A stretch of DNA of 64,000 nucleotides from Halichoerus grypus (taxonomy: Eukaryota; Chordata; Mammalia; Carnivora; Phocidae), in contig NC_135720.1 of NCBI RefSeq assembly GCF_964656455.1, forward strand, positions 51,486,598 through 51,550,597. Direction: 5' to 3'. The notes below the pieces were generated by a model that did no database searches, was not told the origin of the DNA, and saw nothing but the letters and a program-made list of their open reading frames with translations. Positions within the stretch are counted from its first letter, which is position 1, and the number at the start of each line of letters is the position of its first letter. Shown piece after piece: positions 11,451 to 23,566 of this stretch. Made by a program: the position numbers and the translations under genes.

Positions 11451-12745
11451 AATCAAGAAAGAATTAGAATCTCTCCATCTTAAGACCTACTGGCTGTTTT
11501 TATAATATCACTTTAAAAAATAAAAAAAACCATGTTCCCGGTAACAAATTCTCACAACACAGAGGTGTAGAAAATAAAAGTGAAAATGCCCCCAACCCTT
11601 CATTATCATTGACCTGATAGACACAGATTAAGTGCATTTTAAAAAGACCCATTCTTATATGCAGAAGTCAGACTTTACCTTGACAAGAGATGAATATGAA
11701 TAATGTAAAAAAAAAAAAAAGGGAACTCTCTCTCACTTTTTTTCCCCTTTTGGCATTTTCTCATACAATTTCCTTTTTTTTTTTTTTTCTCTTCAGTGGG
11801 AAAAACAGCAGATAGGGAACGAAATATTCTACTTCTCCCAGCAGCCGTCAGCCCTTGTGCCACCTGGGTCAAAACAGAATTTCCCCGTTGGTGGACCATG
11901 GAAGCGGCAGGCACAATTTCCTGCGAAGCTCCTCACCAGCATGATAAAATCACTTAAAGAGGTGTGTGTAGGGGTTTTTCTTTTTCCTTCCTTTGCCTTT
12001 TTTTTTCCTTTGAGATTTTTGTTTCTTTATTCTTTGAAAATATGCTTAGCCGTGAACACGATTTGATTTAAAAATGAATCTCAGAAAAATAAAATCTCTG
12101 CTGATTACCAGTGTAGCCCTCAGACTTTTAAGACAACGTTAATACTGACCTCTCAGAACAAAGATAAGGTATATAGACTCTGCTTGTTTAATTGCTTAGT
12201 GATAGCTATGTATATTAAGAGACTACCAATCTTCCAAAGTATATGTCTACAACCCAACTTAGTCTTGGATTTTTATAAACAAAAATAATTATAGAAAGTA
12301 ATAATTCTATAAGTTGCTGGAGGGCTGCTGGATTTTCCAAAGATTAGTTCAAAGCCTCAACATTCAAATAAATCTCAGGTGTAGCAGTTTTTAGCCACTG
12401 CAGATTAATACACTCCCAGCAGAACATGCATGGTGTGGGATTTCTGGATTTACTTTTATTTCTAAAAGCAAGGAAATACAAATCATATTCACCTGGCCAT
12501 TTGGGAACATGAACCTAAGATGCTACGCTGGTCTGAAGTAATTTAAAATCCATTATTTCTGTTTTACTCTTGTGTATGGCAGTTCACCAATGTGAAAAAT
12601 GTGGGAAAAAATTATTATTATTTCCTCCTCCAAAGTAGGAAAAAGAAAGTAAATATTTAAGGAAGAAGTACTAGAATACTAGAAGAAATATTTTATTATG
12701 CTTTACAGATTCCAAAGCATTTCAAATACTCAAAATTCATTCTTT

Positions 12746-12950
12746 TTTTTTTTTTTTTTTTTAAAGATTTTATTTTTATTTATTTGAGACAGAGAGAATG
12801 AGAGAGAGAGCACATGAGAGGGGGGAGGGTCAGAGGGAGAAGCAGGCTCCCTGCCGAGCAGGGAGCCCGATGCGGGACTCGATCCAGGGACTCCAGGATC
12901 ATGACCTGAGCCGAAGGCAGTCGCTTAACCAACTGAGCCACCCAGGCGCC
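12746..12950 (-). mobile_element. SINEC copy
   Basis: A reverse copy with 20-base T run and a head ending GCCACCCAGGCGCC. Target duplication ctcaaaattcattcttt at 12729-12745 and 12951-12967. Confidence 0.94.
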
Positions 12951-12961
12951 CTCAAAATTCA

Positions 12962-13060
12962 TTCTTTCAGCACTTTATCATGCATCTACTACGCCAAGCA
13001 TCATCTCAGGTTTATCAAAACACAAGGCCTGTGTCCTTCAGGAATTCCCAGTAGTGGGTG
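12962..13060 (+). mobile_element. L2-like fragment interrupted by SINE
   Basis: TCATGCATCTACTACGCCAA GCATCATCTCAGG followed by a CTTCAGGAATTCCCAGTAG pattern resembles the L2/L3 3' motif. The SINE at 12746-12950 lies directly beside it. Confidence 0.4.
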
Positions 13061-16000
13061 AGGCAGCTATACAAAAAAATAATCATTTGGAGACTCACCA
13101 AAGAAATATTTACAAAGACCTATGGAGTATGGAGCTTTTGGTTAATGATTTTAGGAAGTAGTTGGGACACATAACTACTTCCTTGTAGCCTGAACAATTT
13201 CCCTGCTCTTCTAAAATATTTTGGTCTTGAGGAAAATATAAATTACGTATCCATTTTTCTTACTAGAAAAAAATCAGAGATGGTTCAAAACTGTAACATT
13301 TCATTCTTTAGGATAAGTAAAACACAGCATAGAGTCAAAGTATAATTTCTGAAGAGTTAACGACATGACTCTCATACAGATATAAAATTAACACATTAGA
13401 AAAATTACTTATCTCATTAATGAGGGAGCCAATACAATGGTTAAGTTGGCTCCAAGAATAATCAAAGAATTGGGTGTTTACAAGCATTAAAAAGAATGTT
13501 AGATTACTAGGTTAGATACACACCTGGCTAATAGCCTACAGGGTCATAAAACCATAGCTTTTGAGGTTATCTTGTCTACCAGAGAAAAATCTACAAATTA
13601 ATGTGTAACTTTATAGTGCTTGGGTTCTAATCAAATAGTAAATAGCAAGTTTAAACACAGATACATTCTCATGGAGAATTAAGCCCTGCCTATTAAACAG
13701 TTCCCCAGCATGACTTTGTCAGGACATGTAGCCTCCCAGCCCAGTATCTTATTTCTAAGGTTTGGATAATTTTTCTTAATTATAGTGAAGTGGTTAAGAT
13801 TAGGGAACATTCTGCTTGGGTCCTTAGCTCTGGGTGTACTAGCTGGGTGTACTGGCTATGTTTAAATCTTTAAAATGATGCACGGATGTGGGAGGAATTG
13901 AAGGTCTTGTAAGGCTTCACAGAGGAGAGGACACAAGAGCTACATCTTGTCATATTAATTGGCCCTTGAAGATGAGAAGTGACAAGGGATATTTCATCCA
14001 AAGAGCCCCCTCAGGTCTGCTCACTAAGGGCCTATTCACATTCAATTTTATTTAAGACTTTTTTAGGTGATACTTTTAACAAGTTTTATTTTGAGTTTCC
14101 CCTCCTAATTGCAAGCAAATAATCACAAAAGGTAAGTGAAAATTACCAAAGGCAGAGTTAACAATCAATAGAGAAGGAAGAGAGAGAAATCTACAAAAAG
14201 AAGACACAGACATTTAAAGAATCTCATCAACAGACTCGTGCTCCCAGGATGGGACAAATAGCCTTAGAGTAGTAATTAATACTTGTAATATTGATCTTTG
14301 GCATCAAGAAGAGGTTAAATTATTTTTAGTATCTTTAAGAAGGCAAGGAAATATGTAATATATCTGAATATGATTTTTACCACAATGATAAAAATAATTT
14401 AATAAGTTATACATTTCTTTGATGGTTCTGGAAACAACATGTACTGTACATAGTTTGCAAGGAGCTCTTCATTCTTCTTTGAACCAAAATAATTTTAATA
14501 CGAAAGCAAAATTATCATATAGATCAACAGAGAAAAATATGGCTTTGGAACACCAATTTTGCTTTACAGATAACTATTGGTCCAAAGTGAAAAGTAGTTC
14601 ACTAAGAGGTGTGGTAAAATTTTATGCCAATTAAACTTTAAGACAGTCCCTTGAACCAGAAGAAGCATACTCTTAACTATGTTGACATCTCAAGTGTCTC
14701 ATAGTGGCAAGATACCAGGATATTTGTCTGTTTACTAAATGTGGCCATCATCCGAGCTATAATCAGAAAAACAAACAGCTATTTACTAGTAATGCTACAG
14801 AACAATAGGACTATTTTTCTGTCAGTACTGGACTGATGGGTTTTCTTCTTTTTAAAAAATTACAGGTTATGACATAACTTGAAATCAAACTGTTAAGCAG
14901 AAATGTTTTCTTTCACCCACATTTGAAAATTCTAGTGCAAGCGAAGGTGTCTTCTCCAGTTACAGTTATCTAAATCATCCATGATCCGAACACCAAAACA
15001 AAAAAGAATAATGATGACAAAATAAAATTACAATGAAAGTCCATAAAATAAGATTTCAAAAGAAAATCCATAACTAAACTTTTTAAGTATAAGATCTAAA
15101 AGAATTCTTTTAATCTATAGTAAAGTATCTTTTTACCATTTTATTTTTTTCCTTAAAAAAGACAACCAGGAATAGGAGTACCTAAGCTTTTCATTGGATT
15201 AATTCACTTGTCCAAAGATTACAGTTCAGATAATATATTGTACCAAGATCTAGATATTAATAAGTGCTTAATGGACACTTCAATTAATAGCAGATTGAGA
15301 ATACTTTCAGGTAGATTAATCAAACCCATTCTTCCCCTGACATAGCAATTCTTGTACCTTGAAATCTTTCAAAGTGTATAGTTTAGAGAAAATACAAAAT
15401 ATATAGGGAAAGGCATTTGTAACCCAAATATTCGGAATCAGAAACTCAAGTGCATATTTGTAAATCACTACTTAAAAGCTAAATAAAAACTTAACTTTAA
15501 GCAAGGTTGTATCATCTTCAAAATGTAGTAATGGTATAATATAAGCATAGAAACTTCTCTGTCATCTGTATAACCAAAAAGAGACTAGTAACCTTTTAAT
15601 AAATTAGCTAATAATAGCATCAAATCTGACAAACTTCGTCATTCTCGGCAGAAGTACTTGGCTGGGTAAAAATAAGTTCATTGCTATTTGTGGCAAACAG
15701 GGATTATACTTTGAGGTGGTTTTGAGATGGCCAATACAAACAAACACAAAGCTTTATATTAAAATGTTCTTAGTATATACATAAATTATTTGGTTTTAAA
15801 CTTAGTGATTCTGAGATTTTACCATATTTGAAATGAATATATATTGTGTTCATGTATAAAACATCTCACTAAAGAGTTGATGTCACCTTAATCATTTATA
15901 AAGCTGAATAAAAATAAACTGCATTTAATGAATAGTCAAAAATTTATAATAAAACTTAATGTTTGTACTATTATGATTTTATTAAGGTGGAGTCATTTGT

Positions 16001-16167
16001 GACTTCTTCCTTTTTTTAAACAACTATATATACTTTTACTGGATCCATTAAAACAAAATTATTTTCTTTCTAACACTTACCTTATTTTAGAAGAATTTCA
16101 TCTAAATACTAAAGTGTCAAAGAATTAGAGAATTTCAGGGCTAGAAGAATCTTTAGAGTATACCCAG

Positions 16168-16335
16168 TGTAGGGGATCCCAAACTTTACTTTGCATCAGA
16201 GGTCCCCGTGGTCCTCACTGAAGTGCAGATGGCCAGACTCCTCCCCACCCATCTGACTCAGCAGGCCTGGCGTGGGGCCTGGAAATAACCCCCATTCCAC
16301 CCCAAGTGGATTCTCATGTAAGGGTCTATAAATCA
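16168..16335 (+). mobile_element. hAT-Charlie MITE fragment (MER20-like)
   Basis: AGGGGATCCCAAACTTTACT TTGCATCAGAGG..., GGCGTGGGGCCTGG... and ...GTGGATTCTCATG fit a decayed MER20/MER5-type element 300 bp from exon F. Confidence 0.5.
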
Positions 16336-16635
16336 CTGGGAGGAACAACACTGTGCACCCACCCTCTTCCCTAAACCAGGAATCCTACCACATCAACCAT
16401 CCTATTACATCCATTTCTGCCTCAAACTACTCCCTCAAAACAAAACAAAACAAAACAAAACTACTCCCTCCTCACCTCCTACCGGTAACTATCTCCTGGG
16501 GCCACCCATTAACACATCAAATGGAAGCTTCTCATAGAAACTGGTACATTCAAAACATAAGACTACTCAACATGAGCTTACACAAATACACCAATGCAAA
16601 GACATAGTGAAGAATTAAATGCATGAAGAACTGAC

Positions 16636-16735
16636 CTGTTTCTTCTGGTATTTGTTTATCAGTTTCAAAAACAAGGCGTAACATCTGGAATAGTTGGCCA
16701 AGGCTACACAGCAGTCATGGTAAGAAGTAAGTTTG
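16636..16735 (-). CDS. ARMC2: ARMC2 coding exon (exon 'F', short)
   Basis: Seen: acceptor TTTGGCATTTCTGCAG before 16735 and GTCAGT donor after 16636. The 100-nt exon completes a Ser codon with its first base, then encodes 33 codons: KLTSYHDCCVALANYSRC then YALFLKLINKYQKKQ, ending in phase 0. Known: mammalian ARMC2 has this KLTSYRDCC...YSRCYALFL...KYQKKQDLVV segment between the DVCTNIARIF helix and the DLVVR helix, so the exon fills the exact gap left between exons D and E. The exon lies between two identical 25-bp sequences (16160-16184 and 17056-17080), described under findings. It is too short to stand out as an ORF. I found it by searching for the missing segment. Confidence 0.92.
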
Positions 16736-17892
16736 CTGCAGAAATGCCAAATGGGAAAATAAAAATACACTTTTTTTTTCTCTCAGAAAGTTCCAATACA
16801 CATAGGGTTACTCTAAATACAGACTTTCAAAGCATTGCCCAGTGCCTGAAAAGGAGTCTACAAATACTCCACACACCAGTCCAGAGAAACCACAAGGAGG
16901 CTTGCTGTCTGCACTGGACTCTGGGGGCATGGTGGGGGCAGGGGGTGCAGGGAGGAGATCCTTTGAAGCCTCTAACGCATGTATATGGTATGAATTTACA
17001 CTATCCATGTGGTTCAGAAAACACAAGCTAAGAAATTTACACAAATTCTGTTTGGATACCCAGTGTAGGGGATCCCAAACCAACCACTGAATCCCCTGGG
17101 ACCCCACGAGAAACAAATGTTAAACTGCTTGAATATACTAGGATGGTAGTGATATACTAATATCAGGCAAAATAGACCTGAAAGCTAAAAGCCTTGAGAA
17201 GAGCTTCAAAATTTTGAAGGCATGCAAACAAGCAACCAACCAAAACCCACAAGGCAGTACTGACCAACCTATATCAAATTGGGAGATGTTCATAAATCTC
17301 TCATTAAGTGATAGATTAATAGGTAAAACATCATCAATATTGTGAAAACGTGACCATGTACCAGGCCATTAACAAGTCTCAGTAAATGTTCAGAGAACTG
17401 GTGTCTTCCAGCTCACGTTCTCTGGTCAAAGAACAATTAAGTTAGGAAATCAATGTAACAATACGTATCTTAGAAAACATACTTTTGAAAACTTAAAAAC
17501 ATAACTTATGGGTCAAAGAAACATAAAAGTTTAAAAATAAAACACTGAGACCTGAATAACTAAAAATACCACAAATCAAAATTTGTGGGATACAGCTGAA
17601 GCACTATTTAAAGGAAAATTTATAGTCTTCAGAAGGATTTTTAAAAAGGAATTGAATTTCTAACTAAAACAGAAGAAAAATATGATATATCCAAAGATAG
17701 TAGAAGAAAAGGGTTAATACATATAAGAATAAAGGAATATAATAGAAAACAAACATACAGTGGAGTGGATCAGTAAATCTGCTGGTTCTTTGCAAAAACT
17801 AATAAAGTTGGCAAACCTTTGGCGAAACTGATTGAGAAAAAAGGAGAAACATCATAAGCAATCAAAATAAGGAGTGAAAATCAGTATCAACA

Positions 17893-18155
17893 ATGCAGAG
17901 GCAGTGTGACATAGTGGTTAAATGTATGGATTCCAGAGCCAGACCCCCTGGTTTGAATTCCAACTGTATGACACTGAGAAACATACTGAGCTTCTCCATG
18001 ACTCAGTTTCTTATATATAAAATGAAGACAATAATGGTAGTACCCACCTTTAAAGTTGTTATAAGGAATAAATTAATTCATATTTGGAAAGTGCTCAGAA
18101 CATTGCCAGGCACATAGTAGTCGCTATCTAAGTATTTGTTAAATAACATTATTAG
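17893..18155 (+). mobile_element. MIR nested in L1
   Basis: CAGTGTGACATAGTGGTTAA, CCAGACCCCCTGGTTTGAAT, a CTCAGTTTC...ATAAAATGAAGA stretch and GCCAGGCACATAGTAGTCGC: a nearly full-length MIR. L1 ORF2 sequence continues on both sides. Confidence 0.85.
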
Positions 18156-18825
18156 TAAAAGAATAAAAGGGGACATGATTCGAAATGCAACAGAGATTAA
18201 AAGGATAATTAGAGAAAATTTGGAATGACTTTATATTGTTTGAAAACTTAGATAAAATGGGCAGATTCCTATAAAAATATAACTTTCTGAAACTAACCCA
18301 AGTACAAATAGGAAATATGACTGGATATATGACCATTAAAGAAAGTGAAGCAGTAGTCAGTGATATCCACACATGGATGTGTGCAGACACACAAACTAGG
18401 ATAAAATAGCTTTTCAAGGAAGTTCTATGAATTTTTCAAGAAACAGATAAGTTTAATTTTCACAAATTCTTCTAGAAAAGAGAAAAAATGGGAATATTTC
18501 CCAACTCATTTTATGAGGCTGGTATAAACTTGACACTAAAACCAGACAAGGACAATGTGAGAAAGGAAAAGTACAGGTTAATCTAACTCACGGATGAAAA
18601 ATCCTAAACAAATTATTAGTTAATTAAACCTAGCAATACATAGCGGCTTAACATGAGAGAATCTATTAATCTGTGATCTACTATATTAATGAATTAAAAA
18701 AAGAAAATCCACATAATCAAAATAGATTCAGGGCAAGCATTCAAGAAAATTTAACATCTGTTAGTGTGTGAGGATCCTTCCTTAACCTTCTGAAGGGCAT
18801 ATACGAAAACCTACAATAAATATTC

Positions 18826-18957
18826 TTTTTTTTTTAATTTTATTTTATTATGTTATGTTAATCACCATACATTACTTCATTAGTTTTTGATGTAGTGTTC
18901 CATGATTCATTGTTTGCGTATAACACCCAGTGCTGCATTCAATATGTGCCCTCTTTA
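18826..18957 (-). mobile_element. Carnivore L1 3' end, 5'-truncated
   Basis: A T-rich start, then TTAATCACCATACATTACTT, TTTTTGATGTAGTGTTCCAT and ...CACCCAGTGCTGCATTCA: the 3' UTR of carnivore L1 in reverse. The flank aataaatatt appears on both sides (18817-18826 and 18957-18966). Confidence 0.8.
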
Positions 18958-19284
18958 ATAAATATTTTTTTTAATTATAAAACCACAAAAATATTTTCTT
19001 TAAAGTCAGGAGAAAGGCAGCAGGTCCAACACTCTTACAACTTTGTATGGGACATCCTGAGCGATGTGGTAAGGAAGCGGTGGGGACAGCAGGGAAGAGT
19101 TGTAATAATTGGGAGGAAAAAAAGCCAAATTATTCTTCTTTGCAGACAAATTGCATAGAAAATCCAAGAGAATCTATAGACTAACTCTTAGACCTAAATT
19201 TCATCAAGGTTCCTGGATAAAGATTAATAAGCAAACATCAATGCTATTTATATAAACCAGCAACAACCTATTAGGAAATATTTT

Positions 19285-19488
19285 ATGCACATATTTGATA
19301 GTTGGCATGTGCCACTGTATTAGTTTCAGGTGTATGACATAGCGATTCGACAATTCTATACATCATATGATGTTCACCAGCATCTGCCACCATACAAAGT
19401 TATTACGACTATATTCCCTATGCTGTACTTTTCTTCCCTGTGACTTACTTATTTTATAAATAGAAGTTTGTACCTCTTAATCTCCTTA
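19285..19488 (-). mobile_element. L1 3' UTR fragment nested in L1
   Basis: TAGTTTCAGGTGTATGACAT, ATTCCCTATGCTGTACTT and AGAAGTTTGTACCTCTTAAT are the L1MA/L1MB-type 3' UTR in reverse, with ORF2 of the host L1 continuing on both sides. Confidence 0.7.
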
Positions 19489-20882
19489 AAAAATATGTTT
19501 AAAGATTGCATTCATAGTTGCAGCAAAAGCCATGAAGGAATAAATCTAACAAAAGATATGCAAAATCTCTTTGGAGAAAATTATAAAATTTTATGGGAAG
19601 ATATAAAAGAAAATGTCATAAATGTTTATTGGTGGAAGACTCAGTATCATAAAGATGTCAATTCTCCCCACTTGCATCCCAATTGCTCTACAAACTCAGT
19701 GTTATTCCATGAAAAACCCTAATGTTCCTACCACAAACCTTAGCTGATTCTCCAATTCTTGAGAAAGAGGGAAGAATTTGAATCTTAAAGGAGAAAAGGG
19801 GTGAGGGATTCATCTTATCTTATAGCAAGACTTCAACCTCTAACAGTAAAAACAGTGTGGTGCTGATCTGAGGATGGACCAGAATGCCCAGAAATAGAAC
19901 TACAAGTATATAGGATCTTGTCTTTGACTAACTAGGCACTTAGAATCAGTGGGGAAAAAAAAGACATATTTAATAAAAGGTGCTGGGACAACTGACTATC
20001 CACATGGAAAAAAAAATTAAATTGGATCCCTACATGCTACCAGATACAAAAACAAAACGTATGATTTTTATAATGCTTCAAAATGGGCGTGAAAAGTACC
20101 CAGAATTAAGTACCCAGATCAGAAAGTGCAGTGCTGAAAAATCAAATCTGGACTCACATCCTCATCCTGGGGTCAATTACTATTAATAATAGTAACATCT
20201 TCAGAAAACGTTCTATTTTGTTAAACAACTACAGTGAAGTTTAAGAAAGGCCTAGGATAATAATGTATAAACACTGGCAAAGAGCAGTGAGAGAAGAAAT
20301 ATAAATGCATAATTTAAAGACAGTTCTGAAATTTAACATCTTGCTTTGAAGAGACCTGGATTCAGATAGTCATCACTTCTGGGGTGAAGTGTAAACATGA
20401 CGAGTGAATACATGAGCCAAAGTTCAGTCACACAACTGAAATAAAATAACCTTCTACTACAAATCAGTTCAGATCAGACTTTCAAAGCAACGCTCCCCTT
20501 TTTGAGTTATAACCCTTAAGTACTGTTTCCAAATGTACCAGAAAATTTATCATGTTTGGTGATACAGTTCTTTATCTCCAATAAGCTAAGAGGAATTTTT
20601 GTTTATTCTGTAAAAACCCTAGGATAACTCACAACTCACCAAAGAACTAAGGTGACTTACAATGGATGAGTTTAGAATCACGTTAGGAATACACAGGAAA
20701 TGGGGTCATTAGTTGTACATCATTTATTGTGAACTTGGACCACTAGATTTACTTTTGCTGCTAGGGGAAGTAAGAAGCAAAAATAGGATTCCTTGCCAGC
20801 CACACACACAAATATTAAAGATAACCCAAAATCTAAGCCTTAGCATTTGTGTAAGTTTACTTTGTTTTCCTCGTCCACCTAC

Positions 20883-21028
20883 CTGAATATTCTGGCAATA
20901 TTGGTGCACACATCCTTGTCGGCCTCGTACTGTCCCATCGCCGTGCAGAGCTGGGGAAGGGCACTGATGCTCAGCAACTTACTTCTTGCTAGTGGTGAAT
21001 CAACCAAGTTTCTCAGTGTAGCAGTCAC
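20883..21028 (-). CDS. ARMC2: ARMC2 coding exon (exon 'D')
   Basis: Seen: acceptor CTCTTTTATCCTAG before 21028 and GTAGGT donor after 20883. The 146-nt exon starts in phase 0 and reads VTATLRNLVDSPLARSK, LLSISALPQLCTAMGQ and YEADKDVCTNIARIF. It ends with two bases (AG) of a split codon, which the C opening exon F completes as Ser. Known: this is an armadillo-type repeat of ARMC2 whose helix 3 carries the conserved DKDVCTNIARIFS run. Neighbours: 14 kb of intron separates it from exon C and 4.1 kb from exon F. The reading frame is short and has no in-frame start, so it is easily missed by ORF calling. Its identity rests on the sequence match and on both splice phases. Confidence 0.94.
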
Positions 21029-21515
21029 CTAGGATAAAAGAGGGTTTGCGCCATTTTTTTTTTTTTTTAATTGGAAAATACAGCAACACCAATCAGTACC
21101 ACACAATTCGTCCTACGATCTTCATTCAATCAGTAGCAAAACCAAGCTCCTGTTAGGCGTCTTCTACTAGACAACATGGGCTTAAGGACAAATAGCATGA
21201 AATGAAAAAAAGAGATGAATACAAAGAAAGCTTACTTTGGTTCAAAGGTGAAGAATGAGAAATTCATGTTAATAAGCAATTAGTATACCAAAACCCTAGG
21301 GTTAAATAAGTCATCATCTGGGTTTGTTAGCTGTCCCTCATAAGACTTTCACTTCACACTGTGACATGCCACATCAGTTTCACAGATTAGAAACCTCTCC
21401 TTCCATAGTTTTAAGTGTAGCATCAAATAATGCTCTAGCCAAAGGATATTTAAGACCATTAGTTTCATTCTTTTCTGAGAGCCAAGTATTGATTTCTTGA
21501 AAATTTGTCTTATTT

Positions 21516-21712
21516 TTTTTTTAAAGATATTATTTATTTATTTGAGAGAGAGAGAACAAGCAGGGAGGAGGGGCAGTGGGAGAGGGAGAAGCAGAAGCAG
21601 ACTCCCCACTGAGCAGGGATCCCGCCCAATGTGGGGCTCGATCCCAGGACCCCGGGATCATGACCTGAGCCAGAGGCAGACGCTTAACCAACTGAGCCAC
21701 CCAGGTGCCCCC
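21516..21712 (-). mobile_element. SINEC copy
   Basis: A reverse copy. Target duplication aaatttgtcttattt at 21501-21515 and 21713-21727. It is 67 bp from an inverted partner at 21779. Confidence 0.94.
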
Positions 21713-21778
21713 AAATTTGTCTTATTTCGTAAAAAATGTTCAGGAAAGCTATCTTTGTCTAAAAGTGGAGAAGAAAAA

Positions 21779-21983
21779 GGGGCGCTTGGGAGGCTCAGTT
21801 GGTTAAGCAGCTGCATCTTGGTTTTGGCTCAGGTCATGACCTCAGAGTCATGAGATCGAGCCCCACGTGGGGCTCCATGCTCAGCTCAATAGGGAGTCTG
21901 CTAGAGATTCTTTCCCTCTGCCCATCCCCTTGTTCTCTCTCTCTCTCTAAAATAAGTAAACAAATTTGTAAAAAAAAAAAAAA
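21779..21983 (+). mobile_element. SINEC copy (older subtype)
   Basis: Head GGGGCGCTTGGGAGGCTCAG and body CAGCTGCATCTTGGTTTTGG. It ends in a long A run. Target duplication aaaagtggagaaga at 21761-21774 and 21984-21997. Confidence 0.92.
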
Positions 21984-22134
21984 AAAAGTGGAGAAGAGAA
22001 CAGTTCCATAAATCTAATTTACTAAACGTCAAGTTTAGTACAGCTAATGCTGCAGTTCTCTAATACTTTCAATATGCAGTGTGATCTTTCCTCATGGAAC
22101 AGGACAAGGCAGACTCTTGGTGAAGAAGAGTCAG

Positions 22135-22305
22135 CTCAGGAGCTGGACACCTGGTCAAACTCCAGCCCCACCACTCACTAGCTTTGGTTAGCAAGTGAAC
22201 CTCCCAGGGACCATTTTTCTCATCAGTAAAGTGGGGATGGTGATAGCTCCTTGGAGTTGGGAGGATTCAATGAGACAAGAATTGTGAAGAGCATTGCCAC
22301 CTGTC
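22135..22305 (+). mobile_element. MIR
   Basis: CCAGCCCCACCACTCACTAG, ...CTCATCAGTAAAGTGGGGAT and GAGGATTCAATGAGACAAG are MIR landmarks. Confidence 0.75.
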
Positions 22306-22374
22306 CTCTAACAGGAGCTCAAACATCATGGTTGCCATCTCCACATTTGTTGTGGAGCTCCACCCCCAAAATGC

Positions 22375-22615
22375 AGAAGAGGGATCACTGGCCTTTGAGT
22401 CAAATGATGAAGATTCAAGTCCCAAATCTCTTTCTAGTTACGTGACTGAGGCACCCACTCATTGCTTGACTTCCCGACTTTCTCATCTGTGTAAAGCATT
22501 TACCATCCCTGCTCACCTCCTGGGGTGGTTGTGTGTATCAAATGGAAACATGTAACAATGTCTCTGTGTGCTGTAAAGCGTTATATAAATATAAAGCTTC
22601 ATTATAGCCATAGTT
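22375..22615 (+). mobile_element. MIR
   Basis: GCCTTTGAGTCAAATGATGA, AGTTACGTGACTGAGG, TTTCTCATCTGTGTAAAG and the AAGCGTTATATAAATATAAA end form a second MIR just beside the first. Confidence 0.7.
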
Positions 22616-23347
22616 AATAAACTTTAACAACAATTATTAAGATATGTATCTTTGATTAGTTTTCCTTTGTCACAACAGCAACAAAAATATAACTGACGAT
22701 CTTTAAAGCAGAGAAAATAAAAATAATGCTTCAAGTAAATGTGTTCAAGTCTTCTGAAGTCAATTCAATTATACAGCAATTCAGTAAATTATTCCCTGAA
22801 AGCTTCAGCATCCAAAACATTGGAGGGAGAAAAAACTACTTGAGCATTCCCCTTCACCGTGGATCTACAACATAGTCTCCTAAGCTAAGGAATGGTCTTC
22901 TGTGAAGGCTAATACATCATTTTAGGCTCTCCAGGCCATCACCACGATAAAATGGAAAATTCTCATCATCTGACCCTGGTTCTACCTGTTCTCCTTCTCT
23001 AGAGACAGCCCAGGCACTCAAGCGCTGCTGGATTACATCAATCCAAGGAATGACTCACAAGCGTTCCCACTTGGAGTCCAGAGCCCAGATGCCTGTGTGA
23101 ATCCTGACCTGAAGTCAGGCAGCCAGAGGCTGTGGAATACCCGTTCTAACCATCACACACAGAAACCCGTCCTCTTCCTACCACGATCTATAGCCGTCCT
23201 CTTGCTCCCCTCATCCAACCTCTGGCAAGGGACACTGTCAGCAAAAGGGATGGTGGTGTTCTTAGGAGCTTTTATTTTCTTGTTTCAACCTCAGTTTTTT
23301 CCTCTCTCTTGACCATTTTCCTCATCTCATTAGAAAAAATTAAAACA

Positions 23348-23566
23348 GGGGCGCCTGGGTGGCTCAGTCGGTTAAGCGTCTGCCTTCAGCTCAGGACATG
23401 ATCCCAGGGTCCTGATATCAAGCCCCACATTGGACTCCCTGCTCAGCGGGGAGTCTGCTTCTCCCTCTCCCTCTGCGCATTCCCCTGCTTCTGTTCTCTC
23501 CCTCAAATAAATAAATAAAATCTTAAAAAAAAAATAAAATAAAATAAAAAAGAAGAAGAAAAAAAA
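23348..23566 (+). mobile_element. SINEC copy
   Basis: GGGGCGCCTGGGTGGCTCAG head, ...CAAATAAATAAATAAAATCT tail, then an AAAATA/GAAGAA-rich end. I could not fix its target duplication. Confidence 0.9.

Larger units (their letters stand above)
2309..16635 (-). other. ARMC2: ARMC2 intron between exons F and E
   Basis: A 14.3-kb intron. The left half holds hAT, MIR, L2 and six SINEC copies. Non-repetitive stretches I could not assign are 2400-2810, 4060-4660 (with a 190-codon open frame), 5860-6960, 8300-8740, 8800-9780 and 10040-10600. From 13060 to 16100 the sequence is AT-rich with no SINE, MIR or L1 that I recognise and no exon-like signal consistent with ARMC2. Confidence 0.8.
17120..20110 (+). 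mobile_element. Old L1 ORF2 region (L1M class), with nested insertions
   Basis: The plus strand keeps the order of an L1 ORF2: ...GGTTCTTTGCAAAAACTAAT AAAGTTGGCAAACC..., then ACCAGACAAGGACA, ...TTCTTCTTTGCAGACA, GACTCAGTATCATAAAG, and GGTGCTGGGACAACTGACTA near its right end. Stops and indels throughout show it is dead. It is interrupted by a MIR (17893-18155) and two reverse L1 3' ends (about 18826-18957 and 19285-19488). It lies antisense to ARMC2. Confidence 0.8.
16736..20882 (-). other. ARMC2: ARMC2 intron between exons D and F
   Basis: A 4.1-kb intron, mostly filled by an old L1 ORF2 copy in the opposite orientation (about 17120-20110) with elements nested inside it. 16800-17050 and 20200-20880 are unassigned non-coding sequence. 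Confidence 0.8.
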
